Assembly: GCF_009811415.1 (NCBI RefSeq)
Contig: NZ_BLIG01000019.1
Span: 1-64,000 of the forward strand
Source: Alteromonas sp. KUL106
Lineage (GTDB): Bacteria; Pseudomonadota; Gammaproteobacteria; Enterobacterales; Alteromonadaceae
DNA: 64,000 nucleotides
Direction: 5' to 3'
This document shows, piece after piece, positions 14,808 through 22,919 of the stretch (positions are counted from its first letter, which is position 1; each line of letters begins with the position of its first letter). Under the pieces are notes generated by a model. The model had not been told where the DNA came from, made no database searches, and saw only the letters and a program-made list of their open reading frames with translations. The position numbers and the translations under genes were made by a program.

Positions 14808-15677
14808 ATGAATTATCCAAACGAAAAAGAATTTACGCCGCGTCTTGAATGGGTGTTGGCTGACAGAAAAATAACGCCATGGGCTAAAAAATTGGGCTTA
14901 TCATCGGGTACGGCCGCACGATTATTAAGTAACGTGGTGCCAGGTACCGACATTCTAACGGCTATCATGCGCACTGAGCATGTGAACCTGAATTGGTTGC
15001 TGGAAGGGAAAGGCACGCCGTTTATGTTAGATAGCTATACGAACGCAGACACCTTCGAAAATATGTTATCTATTCACGCACAAGACGCCCAATACACTGC
15101 ATATTTATCCGTTGATATGCAAAGCGGTATGGCTTCGGTTGTATTAATGCAGCCAGCTACGTTCGAATTTAAAAACAAGTCTATTGAATATCAGCAGATA
15201 GAAACACTCTATGGCCCGTGCAGAAACCCGTTGGCATTATCCGAGGCATTAAAGGGGTGTGACATTCACAGTTTCAGTTTAACGCAACTTGATGCAATGG
15301 CATTTAGCCGTGGGCAGTTCGGTACCTATAAGCTACTGGGCGACGACAAGCGTAAGGGATTGGTGAGTAAAAGTGGTGGCGTCGACTTCATGGTGCAAGA
15401 CGGCAAGAGCGTCTACTTTGCTGAAATAAAAAATCAGACTAGAAAAGAAGGTGTGACAGTTAACCACCTTGTGCCTAAGAACTTTACTTTTTCTATAGAT
15501 GATAAATTGGAAGTACTCAATATGGTGATCATGTGTGCCGAAGAGCATCATATTGCTGATAAACTGGATAAAGCCACGAAAATGGAAGTGGTAGAAACGC
15601 TGGAAGAAATGCATAAGCCCGCATCTGAACTTACTCCCACTGAAATAGAGTTCGCGCTACGGGCCAGTGTTCACTAA
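14808..15677 (+). CDS. Phage repressor (CI-type HTH, no visible S24 protease domain)
   Basis: A 289-residue protein. Residues 5-70 resemble the phage CI-repressor HTH: LEWVLADRKITPWAKKLGLS, TAARLLSNVVPG, then the characteristic NLNWLLEGKG. The C-terminal 210 residues lack the Ala-Gly cleavage site and the Ser/Lys motifs of LexA/S24 peptidases and match no family I know. It faces the leftward early operon across the operator region, as expected of a lysogeny repressor. Start is ATG 14808; an in-frame TTG at 14775 is possible. It ends four bases into the convergent holin-like gene. Confidence 0.8.
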   Translation: MNYPNEKEFTPRLEWVLADRKITPWAKKLGLSSGTAARLLSNVVPGTDILTAIMRTEHVNLNWLLEGKGTPFMLDSYTNADTFENMLSIHAQDAQYTAYLSVDMQSGMASVVLMQPATFEFKNKSIEYQQIETLYGPCRNPLALSEALKGCDIHSFSLTQLDAMAFSRGQFGTYKLLGDDKRKGLVSKSGGVDFMVQDGKSVYFAEIKNQTRKEGVTVNHLVPKNFTFSIDDKLEVLNMVIMCAEEHHIADKLDKATKMEVVETLEEMHKPASELTPTEIEFALRASVH

Positions 15678-16213
15678 GCCCTTTTTTGTGGCCTTTGCCC
15701 AAACCACCAAAAGAATATAGTGGTGGCAATGTACGCCACCATTCGCCAAATCTCCATTGCGGCCGCTAAACGAACGTCTTCACCCAGTCCGTCGACTGAT
15801 TCAACCAGCGCATTGGCTTCTACCAAAATAATAGTAATTGCAACAGCTACGTAAACCGTTAATGACGGTCGTACTAGCCCCCGTATCACATCAACTATAC
15901 CAAGTAAGCCAATAATCCACGTTGGAGCCCCGTTCTCTGGCATGTATTGGCGCTTGTCGTGTTCGTAGCTTACGGTTTGCATGGTATAAGCGTTGCTGTC
16001 AGCTTGGGCGCTGGCTTCTTGCTGAAGAATACGCAGATTTGCGGTAGATTCTAGTTCTACCATTTTCGCGTCGTGTGCGAGGCGCACATTCTCTTGTTTA
16101 ATATCCAATGCCCGGGTTTTGTATTGAAACAAGCTTTGCACTGCAGAGCCTAAAATACCCGTTGCCCCACCACCTACTACCGCCATTAATGCGTCACCTA
16201 TCCACTCAATCAT
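15674..16213 (-). CDS. Holin-like membrane protein
   Basis: A 179-residue protein with a glycine-rich hydrophobic N-terminal segment (ALMAVVGGGATGILGSAVQS), a long charged coiled coil (about 30-90), and two C-terminal membrane segments (PSLTVYVAVAITIILVEA and MVAYIATTIFFWWF). The layout fits three-helix phage holins. It is the last gene of the late lysis cassette and overlaps DUF5675 by eight bases. Holins form inner-membrane lesions that release endolysin. Family assignment is by topology and context. Confidence 0.65.
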   Translation of the reverse strand: MIEWIGDALMAVVGGGATGILGSAVQSLFQYKTRALDIKQENVRLAHDAKMVELESTANLRILQQEASAQADSNAYTMQTVSYEHDKRQYMPENGAPTWIIGLLGIVDVIRGLVRPSLTVYVAVAITIILVEANALVESVDGLGEDVRLAAAMEIWRMVAYIATTIFFWWFGQRPQKRA

Positions 16214-16649
16214 GCTGTTTCTCCCAAGCATTGATAATTGTTATGCGTGCTGGTTTGCCAGCAAGAATGTTGTTGAAGTCGCCTATTGCCCTGCGTGTAT
16301 CGAAAATGGCGCGTTGGTTTTGGTAGGTACCGACGCGGTAACCCATTAATACACAGCCTAGAACGCTGGTCTTAAAGCCTTTTTCTTTGTTGCCGGCAAA
16401 CGTGCCAGCATGAGCGAGAATACCGCTTCGTTCTGGCACATCTTCAATAAGATAAAGGTGTGAGCGGCCACCAATTGGTTTACGGGTTTTCACCAAACGC
16501 ATTGAGTACGTGCCTGCAGTAATGCAGCTAAGATTGGGTAAGTTATTGCGCCACGGCAATTCAAGAGTGTGTGCAGACCAGGGGCCAATGTAGATATTGC
16601 CTGGTGTACCTTGGTCGTCGGTCTCGTGCCGTATTAGCTGAATATTCAA
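16206..16649 (-). CDS. DUF5675 protein in the endolysin position
   Basis: A 147-residue protein with the DUF5675 signature: TLELPWRNNLPNLSCITAGT, then DVPERSGILAH, then LGCVLMG. His80 and Cys99 in the ILAHAG...LGC pattern recall the active-site arrangement of YkuD-type L,D-transpeptidases, though homology is not shown. The gene sits between a membrane/coiled-coil protein and the holin-like gene, exactly where an endolysin is expected, and no classical muramidase, amidase or endopeptidase is visible elsewhere in the prophage. Function is therefore inferred, not established. Confidence 0.75.
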   Translation of the reverse strand: MNIQLIRHETDDQGTPGNIYIGPWSAHTLELPWRNNLPNLSCITAGTYSMRLVKTRKPIGGRSHLYLIEDVPERSGILAHAGTFAGNKEKGFKTSVLGCVLMGYRVGTYQNQRAIFDTRRAIGDFNNILAGKPARITIINAWEKQHD

Positions 16650-17008
16650 AATTTCAACTCTACTTTGACCAGGCGATCGTTAATGTCTTTGTTCACCAGC
16701 TGCTGTTCACGCATCTGCGTTTTGACTTCTTCAAACTGTCGACGCCATATTTCTTGATCACGTGCTGCGTCTTCGGTGGTATAGCGTTTTTGATTAACCA
16801 GATTAAAGGTGGTGATAATTGGCCCAATGCTAGCTTTAAGCTCGGCCATTTGAATATTGAGTTTTTTAACTTCTTCCTGCAGCTGATTATCTTTTGACTG
16901 AATATCTTCAAAAACAAAGTTACTCAGGAAGATTAATAACGACAGTATTAACGTTCCCGAGTTGTGATAGAACCAATTTGTAGGCCCTGTTTTGTCTATG
17001 TCTGCCAT
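16646..17008 (-). CDS. Membrane-anchored coiled-coil protein of the lysis cassette
   Basis: A 120-residue protein with one membrane segment (TLILSLLIFLSNFVF, about 18-33) followed by a long coiled coil (DNQLQEEVKKLNIQMAELKA; REQQLVNKDINDRLVKVEL). The topology would suit an inner-membrane spanin or a small holin/antiholin. No lipobox-bearing outer-membrane spanin was seen embedded or adjacent. It is the first gene after the fourth copy of the late element (17069-17083) and overlaps DUF5675 by four bases. Confidence 0.6.
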   Translation of the reverse strand: MADIDKTGPTNWFYHNSGTLILSLLIFLSNFVFEDIQSKDNQLQEEVKKLNIQMAELKASIGPIITTFNLVNQKRYTTEDAARDQEIWRRQFEEVKTQMREQQLVNKDINDRLVKVELKF

Positions 17009-17068
17009 TACCTTACCTGTTCAACTAAAGTAGAAGTTAACAGGTTGCATTTTGACAATTGAATACGC

Positions 17069-17083
17069 GCAGTGTTAGGGCAA
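17069..17083 (-). promoter_or_regulatory. Late element, copy 4 (lysis operon)
   Basis: On the plus strand GCAGTGTTAGGGCAA, one mismatch from copies at 34384, 40092 and 45413. It lies 60 bp upstream of the lysis operon start at 17008, just after the stop of the 87-residue gene. Confidence 0.65.
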
Positions 17084-17092
17084 TAGTGCTGT

Positions 17093-17356
17093 CTATTTCA
17101 TCTTCATAGACGTAACAGCTTCGCGACCTCGGCCCCAATCAATGTGCTTTATTCCTCGTAGTTCAGCCCACTGACGAATAGCGACTTTTATAGGCAGTGA
17201 TAGGTTACCGTGCCCTAGGTACACGGTAACGCCATCAACCCCTTCAGATTGAGCAATAAATTTAAACACGCCCTCTGGTGATTTCAGTCGCACAATCCTT
17301 GCTGTTATGTATTCTTCAACTTCAATATCGTTCAACTGCGTTACCTTATAAGACAT
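17093..17356 (-). CDS. Hypothetical phage protein (87 residues)
   Basis: Starts MSYKVTQLNDIEVEEYITAR with predicted strands (GVTVYLGHGNLSLPIKV) and a C-terminal RGIKHIDWGRGREAVTSM. It is the last gene of the tail operon, 13 bp after the esterase fibre gene. Small genes here often encode fibre chaperones or assembly factors, but no family is recognised. Confidence 0.6.
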   Translation of the reverse strand: MSYKVTQLNDIEVEEYITARIVRLKSPEGVFKFIAQSEGVDGVTVYLGHGNLSLPIKVAIRQWAELRGIKHIDWGRGREAVTSMKMK

Positions 17357-17369
17357 GCTTATGTCCTCA

Positions 17370-19970
17370 TTAACCTTGTTTTCTGAAATAAGACGCTTTC
17401 TGATATGGCTCTATGACTTTTGCTGTCATTACGAGACCGTCTTTATCGTCGGTGACATACAGCACGAATGTCAGTGTCAAATTACCGTTTTCATCCGTTT
17501 GCAAATCACCAATTCTAGCGGCGATAACATCACCACGTATCATGTGAGGGTCGTCGATAGAGCTTATTTTTGACGTTGGTGTAGATATGACTTCGACAGC
17601 ATGTACACCTGGTTGGTCAAACAAAAAATATCCCTCTGCAGAGGTTTGTATTCCATCGCTTGGGGTAACTAGGAAGCGGAACGCTTCTCGGTTAGAGCGC
17701 CCTTCAAATGCTTGCACCGAACCGTCGTTAACCACAGTCCATTGACGTGTATCCAATAGTTTAAGCATTTCGCTAACAGCGAACGCGGCCACATCGATGT
17801 TCACGGTACCAGGACTACTTTCTGCACCTTCATCGTCAACAGTAACCAGCTGAAACGTTAAGCGCTGCGCTGTTGTTTTGCTTGGAGACGTTGCCGTAGG
17901 CCTTGCAGGGTCTTCTAGGTTAAGGATTACTGTATCACCCGCTGTTTGCGTCCACCGCCATTCGACTATAGTGCCGTCAGTATCTTGCGAACCTGCACCA
18001 TCGAGCGTGAATTGCGTTGCTGCAGCTACCGATTGGTCGGGGCCAGCGTTTGCGGTTGGGGGGGTATTAGCTACTAGCGCTGAAACCTCATAATTACTGA
18101 AAGCACTGGCAACTAAGCTAAAATCACCTGCCCCGTTTGGTAATGAAATCGGCTGGCTTCGTGGGTAAGTAAGACTGCTCGCTGAACTTCCTTTACCCCA
18201 GGAAAACCAAACTTTGGCTGTCCCTGTTGGTATCTCGTTCACTGTAATCGTAGCAGTATTAGCATTTTTTCTTTCGAATGATGATACCGTGAGCGCACCA
18301 GAACTATCTTCTACATAAATACCTTCTGTCGAATAAGTGGTGTCTGTTAGTAGTAGATTGGCACTAAATGAAACATCAATTTCAGTAGATGAATCACCTG
18401 TATTGGCCGAGATAATAGAAGGGATAGAGCCACTAACCAGCCCTCTCATTACATAATACTGAGTAGCGACCTGTTGACCTAATTCAATATAAGCCGCGTC
18501 AGTTGCGTGAACTCCATCTTCATTTTGCGATGTGTAAACATTAACTGGGTAGGTATTATCATCTGAAACAATATAGTTAATTTGAGCGTCACGAATTGCT
18601 TGATGGCTTGTATTAGTAGCGCCTCCTCTGGTATCGCGACCAAATGTAGCCATAATAATTTCAAGTGTGCTACCGCCTTTACCCGAAAAAGTTCCTCTAA
18701 CGCGAGTAAAGAACTCATTTAAGGCGCTTAGATACTGAGTCTCAGTCACACCTTCTAAGCTGTCTTTTGTTCCCTGATGCCACCACATAAACGCAATTTC
18801 ATTAGCGCCTGATGTTGCCGTATTTACGGCATTTACAGTATCGGGCCACAACGAACCACCACTTGAGCGATTCCAGTAATCTGTCTGCCCTGATTCTTGC
18901 GTTAATGCAGTACCACCAACACCAGTATTAATAATAAAAACTGGACAATTTTCTGCTGTGATGATTGCTGACGCTATCGCATTAGCGCCAACTCCGGTAG
19001 TTGGAGTTACAAACCCGCCATTTGAGTAGACAAAATACCCATCCAATGGGGTTACTACGCCGTCTGTATTCATGTCTTCAGAAAGCGACTGGCCACCAAT
19101 TAAAATAATATCCGCAACATACCAATCGTTTGTTTGTAAGTCGTTAACGCTCGGTTCGTTTGAAAATCTAACTTCAACGTGAATAGGCGTTAATGATGGT
19201 GAGCGGGTAATGCTTAACGTAGATGACACGCCAGATGGTGAAGTATCGAACGTCGCCCAATCTTGAAGCACAGTTGAATCATCAGACGCATCCAATAAAC
19301 GATACTGCAATGAAGTAGGTGAGCCAGTATACGTGACATTAAAATCAACAGTTGCAGTACCACCACTGTCGCGCTGATATGGATGGTTGTTTTTGGGTGC
19401 TTCATCAATGGATATGGAATCTGTTTCAGCAGGAGGCTCAACTGTACTCGACTCAGTAAACTCAATACTATCAACATACTGATCTAACTTGTTAAGACGT
19501 ATTCCGTGATGTGTCTGCGTCTGGTTAAAGTTAGTGGTTACAGTTACAGCAGCGCTACCCCCGATGCTAACTACTATGCTATCGCCATCCATATCAGCGC
19601 TAGGCAGATAAGAATTATTTTGAGTAAAATTAAAACTTCCCGCACCAATTTGAGAATAAGCTCCCGAGCTAAAGGTATAAACTCTTACCTCATCGTTGCC
19701 TAACGACATGTTAACAAATATATGTGACCCATCTGCAGGGTTGTACCGCAACACGAAACCCGCAGCACTGCCACTGTCTGCACCAACAAAAATAGGGGCA
19801 GATAAATTACCATCTGCTGTTCCCTCAAGCGTAAATACCCAGCGCGGGTTTGCTGGCTCTGGTGATGTGGCAACAGCATGATTATCCTGTATTTCAAACG
19901 TTCCGTTTCTAGCTGTTAACCCGCTTGGTAACGGATCACCATTCGCCCCTGTAAAATTAAAAATTGCCAT
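17370..19970 (-). CDS. Tail fibre with SGNH/SASA-type carbohydrate esterase and PKD domain
   Basis: An 866-residue protein. Residues 1-180 form a jelly-roll-like N-terminal domain. Residues 285-510 form an SGNH/sialate-O-acetylesterase-type domain: Ser in ILIGGQS (about 294), NTGVGGT, FMWWHQG (about 399) and DGVHAT (Asp/His about 487). A PKD-like domain follows (PPTANAGPDQSV to about 730), then a C-terminal beta domain. Such phage enzymes remove acetyl groups from surface polysaccharide during adsorption; the exact substrate is unknown. It is the most promoter-distal large tail gene. Confidence 0.85.
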   Translation of the reverse strand: MAIFNFTGANGDPLPSGLTARNGTFEIQDNHAVATSPEPANPRWVFTLEGTADGNLSAPIFVGADSGSAAGFVLRYNPADGSHIFVNMSLGNDEVRVYTFSSGAYSQIGAGSFNFTQNNSYLPSADMDGDSIVVSIGGSAAVTVTTNFNQTQTHHGIRLNKLDQYVDSIEFTESSTVEPPAETDSISIDEAPKNNHPYQRDSGGTATVDFNVTYTGSPTSLQYRLLDASDDSTVLQDWATFDTSPSGVSSTLSITRSPSLTPIHVEVRFSNEPSVNDLQTNDWYVADIILIGGQSLSEDMNTDGVVTPLDGYFVYSNGGFVTPTTGVGANAIASAIITAENCPVFIINTGVGGTALTQESGQTDYWNRSSGGSLWPDTVNAVNTATSGANEIAFMWWHQGTKDSLEGVTETQYLSALNEFFTRVRGTFSGKGGSTLEIIMATFGRDTRGGATNTSHQAIRDAQINYIVSDDNTYPVNVYTSQNEDGVHATDAAYIELGQQVATQYYVMRGLVSGSIPSIISANTGDSSTEIDVSFSANLLLTDTTYSTEGIYVEDSSGALTVSSFERKNANTATITVNEIPTGTAKVWFSWGKGSSASSLTYPRSQPISLPNGAGDFSLVASAFSNYEVSALVANTPPTANAGPDQSVAAATQFTLDGAGSQDTDGTIVEWRWTQTAGDTVILNLEDPARPTATSPSKTTAQRLTFQLVTVDDEGAESSPGTVNIDVAAFAVSEMLKLLDTRQWTVVNDGSVQAFEGRSNREAFRFLVTPSDGIQTSAEGYFLFDQPGVHAVEVISTPTSKISSIDDPHMIRGDVIAARIGDLQTDENGNLTLTFVLYVTDDKDGLVMTAKVIEPYQKASYFRKQG

Positions 19971-19979
19971 CGCTTATTC

Positions 19980-22919
19980 TCATACTGTAATTGAAATTAT
20001 GTTAGACCAACTACCGACTAGCGCACCGTTAAGGCATCGGCATCTGATCTGATATGTGCCTGAAGAAAAATTAACTGTTCGCTCAAATGCACCCACAACG
20101 CCAGGAAGACCAACATTTGGAACGGAAAGTGGTGACCAACTAGAACCACCGTCGCTAGAAACTTCAAATTGCATATCAGTCATAGCAACGCGGCAATAGT
20201 CGCTGATTGTTGGATAGGTTTTTAAGACTTCTACTGTTGGCGCATATAAACGAATAACTCCAACATCAGAATATGCTGAATGGTCAGCATTCACTTGATT
20301 ACGCATCTGGTCGTTAGTGATACATCGAACTCCATCAACCACGCAGTTCCACACATTTACAAGACTCCACGAGTGCGTAGGCGCGATGGCCTCTTTTGTT
20401 CCATCAGTGCGCACAAACTCGCAGTTTGTAAGCAAGCCTGTACCTACATTATGAATACGAAACTGACGATACCCAGCGTAAAATAGTGAGTGATTAACCT
20501 CTGTTTTTTTCTTCGTATCAATAATGCCATCGGAAGCATTCCTACCATTCATGCCTAAAACAAATGCTTCTGCATCATACGTGGCGACATTTGCTAAGCC
20601 GTTGAAAACTAGAATATCGGAGTTGCCGAACTGACTGGTGTAACTGCCGCGACTAGAATCTAAGTACAAATCACCAGTTACATAACACGTCTGAATCTTA
20701 TTGAAGTACGGGCCCTGGTTCATTTCCGCTGAAATTGCGTTCTGCCACTTTTCGTACTCACCAGTGTAACCACCAGTAACCGTTAACCGATAGACTTCTA
20801 AGTTATCCCCGCCACGCAAGTTAATTGCAGTTTTACGACCATTTGAATAAACATTTTCAAATAAGTAGCTACCGCCGTTATTATCGTAATAGCCATTCCT
20901 AGCGCTTTCGGCCAGCTCGCCTGTCTTGGTTACTCTTGGTGTAGTTTCATCTTTGAGTCTTGCTACCGGCTCAATAAACCATTCGAGCGTCACATCTGAA
21001 CCGCTTTGGTTGTATTCGAGCAAAGGAACGGCGGGGGTTTCTGTTCGTAGCAACTTACGCACGTAAACGTTCAGCAAATCTCCTGTGTAGCTTTGGCCTA
21101 GTATTGTGACAGCCGTTGCGTTTGCTGGCGCACGAATTAGCCAAACTTCTGTACCTTCTAGGTTGTGGCTGTACTGTCCTTGTGCACTTCCAATAGACGG
21201 CAATACGCCACCCGAAGTCCTTCCCTCAAGTTTTAGCGAGATTTGATAAATCTCACCTTCTTCAAAAGCGTAATTAGCGCTTAATGAGTTATTGGTATTG
21301 CTCGCGGTATAACGCGCACCATCTTTAACCCAACCATTACCACTAACACTAAAGCTATCTGGCTGAACTACTTTTGCACCCACTTCAGGTGAAGGGTAAA
21401 TTTCAAAGCGATGGGTATAGATATTTTCTTTTGTGGAATATCGAAAATAGTCTGTTGCCATTTCGCCAGGGTCCAAATGAAGAAATGCTTCACAGGGGTT
21501 ATATCTCACACCACTTAACTTGTTTGGGGCTATCTTTGCGCCACTTGGTAACGCAATCACGTTATTAAAAGGGTCGTTATTCCCTTGCACTGAAACTGCT
21601 TCACTCATAAAAGGATCGTTATTCCCTTGCACTGAAACTGCTTCACTCATACGAGGAATGTGCTCATAAGGCATTTGTAACACTTGGTTGGCGTAAATCG
21701 GTAGAGGATCAGTGACAGATTCAGCCTTTTCACCTCGCCAACTTTCACCCAACAACAAGTCTATAGTTTCATTATAGAGAACACCGTTAATAGTAACGTT
21801 GTTTAAAACTACGGTTGAATTACCTATTGCAGTAGCAAAAGGTAAAGGTAGATTTAACTGATAATCCCCACCGTTAATGGTAACGGTTGAGCCTTCACCC
21901 ATTACAACAACACCTAACCCGCCCGTTTCATCTAAGTTGCAACCGCAGTTGTTTAGTTCACCATCTTTTTCAAAGTAATAACCGTAGCTATCGCCTTCGA
22001 TTTGGCGTAGGAACGTAACCATGCAATCACGCGCCGTGGCGTATTCGGCGAAGTAAATGCCAGCGCCGCACTTGTCCATTACCAAGCCTTTTGCGTCGAC
22101 TTCGCAGTAAAATTTAAAGGCGTTGCCGCTAAAGCCATTTATAGTGGTGTAGCGAACCGTTGCTTTGCCACCGCTATTAAAAAAAACCCCATGATATAGA
22201 ATCGCATCGTCGTCAAATTGGTGGTCTTCGTTATTGATAGTAAGGGCAATAACTTCAACTTCACTGTGAAGAATGCCCACTGTTAAACCACAATCACCCT
22301 CGCCCGTTCCGTGAATATCTTGTAAAGAGACATTGCTAGAAAATAGTGGCACATCGAGCATTTTGGCTATCACGCCTATAAATGTGATATTACGCAATAC
22401 CCACCCAATCATTCGGTAGCCCTCAGTTTTTATAAGCGGCGTATTGATAAGCACGGCATCTTGAACGGTGATACCTTCAACTTGCGCGGTTAACTCAATA
22501 GCGGGATCGGAGTCTTTCATTTTTAGGCCAAAAATGCGGTAATAATCCGCACTTATTTCCAAGAAAGAATTAACGTTGTTAACAATGTATGGCGCGTGGT
22601 TTTCAAGGTTTATATCAATGTCAGACACACCTTTTTGAATACCGAAGAAGAAAGACAGCGGTGCAGCTTGAGTGCCAGGTATATCAAGAATCCAAGGGTC
22701 GCGAACGGGGTGCCAATCACGAATAAGGCTTTTGTCTGCCCCGATGTAAAAACTGTCTCCGGCTTCCACCCTATAAGTCGGAATGTCATCTTCAGCACTA
22801 GCGCCGTAAATGCGGTGAAAAACTTCATTGAAATCTTGGGGCGTATTACATTCCGCCCAGTCCTCGCCTTCAGTCCAATTAGGTTGGCTAAGTAAGTTGA
22901 TATCAAACAATCTATTCAT
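19980..22919 (-). CDS. Tailspike-like beta-helix protein
   Basis: A 979-residue protein. Residues 60-400 show repeating short strands with Asn/Gly turns (VNNVNSFLEISADYY, NSTVVLNNVTINGVLY), typical of right-handed beta-helices in phage spikes. A middle linker contains a perfect 14-residue tandem repeat (MSEAVSVQGNNDPF twice, about residues 424-451). A second helix-like region (640-890) and a fibronectin-like C-terminus (FEVSSDGGSSWSPLSV) follow. It probably binds or cleaves the host surface glycan. The gene is packed between the collar-like and esterase genes. Confidence 0.75.
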   Translation of the reverse strand: MNRLFDINLLSQPNWTEGEDWAECNTPQDFNEVFHRIYGASAEDDIPTYRVEAGDSFYIGADKSLIRDWHPVRDPWILDIPGTQAAPLSFFFGIQKGVSDIDINLENHAPYIVNNVNSFLEISADYYRIFGLKMKDSDPAIELTAQVEGITVQDAVLINTPLIKTEGYRMIGWVLRNITFIGVIAKMLDVPLFSSNVSLQDIHGTGEGDCGLTVGILHSEVEVIALTINNEDHQFDDDAILYHGVFFNSGGKATVRYTTINGFSGNAFKFYCEVDAKGLVMDKCGAGIYFAEYATARDCMVTFLRQIEGDSYGYYFEKDGELNNCGCNLDETGGLGVVVMGEGSTVTINGGDYQLNLPLPFATAIGNSTVVLNNVTINGVLYNETIDLLLGESWRGEKAESVTDPLPIYANQVLQMPYEHIPRMSEAVSVQGNNDPFMSEAVSVQGNNDPFNNVIALPSGAKIAPNKLSGVRYNPCEAFLHLDPGEMATDYFRYSTKENIYTHRFEIYPSPEVGAKVVQPDSFSVSGNGWVKDGARYTASNTNNSLSANYAFEEGEIYQISLKLEGRTSGGVLPSIGSAQGQYSHNLEGTEVWLIRAPANATAVTILGQSYTGDLLNVYVRKLLRTETPAVPLLEYNQSGSDVTLEWFIEPVARLKDETTPRVTKTGELAESARNGYYDNNGGSYLFENVYSNGRKTAINLRGGDNLEVYRLTVTGGYTGEYEKWQNAISAEMNQGPYFNKIQTCYVTGDLYLDSSRGSYTSQFGNSDILVFNGLANVATYDAEAFVLGMNGRNASDGIIDTKKKTEVNHSLFYAGYRQFRIHNVGTGLLTNCEFVRTDGTKEAIAPTHSWSLVNVWNCVVDGVRCITNDQMRNQVNADHSAYSDVGVIRLYAPTVEVLKTYPTISDYCRVAMTDMQFEVSSDGGSSWSPLSVPNVGLPGVVGAFERTVNFSSGTYQIRCRCLNGALVGSWSNIISITV
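21567..21650. repeat. 42-bp tandem duplication within the spike gene
   Basis: Two adjacent 42-bp units (21567-21608 and 21609-21650) differ at one synonymous position (GAC versus GAT). They encode an in-frame 14-residue repeat. Copy number could change by slippage without breaking the frame. Confidence 0.85.

Noticed and set aside
16693..16917. Embedded outer-membrane spanin in another frame of the membrane/coiled-coil gene
   Set aside because: Contains IISC but no real signal hydrophobic stretch before it; not a credible lipoprotein.
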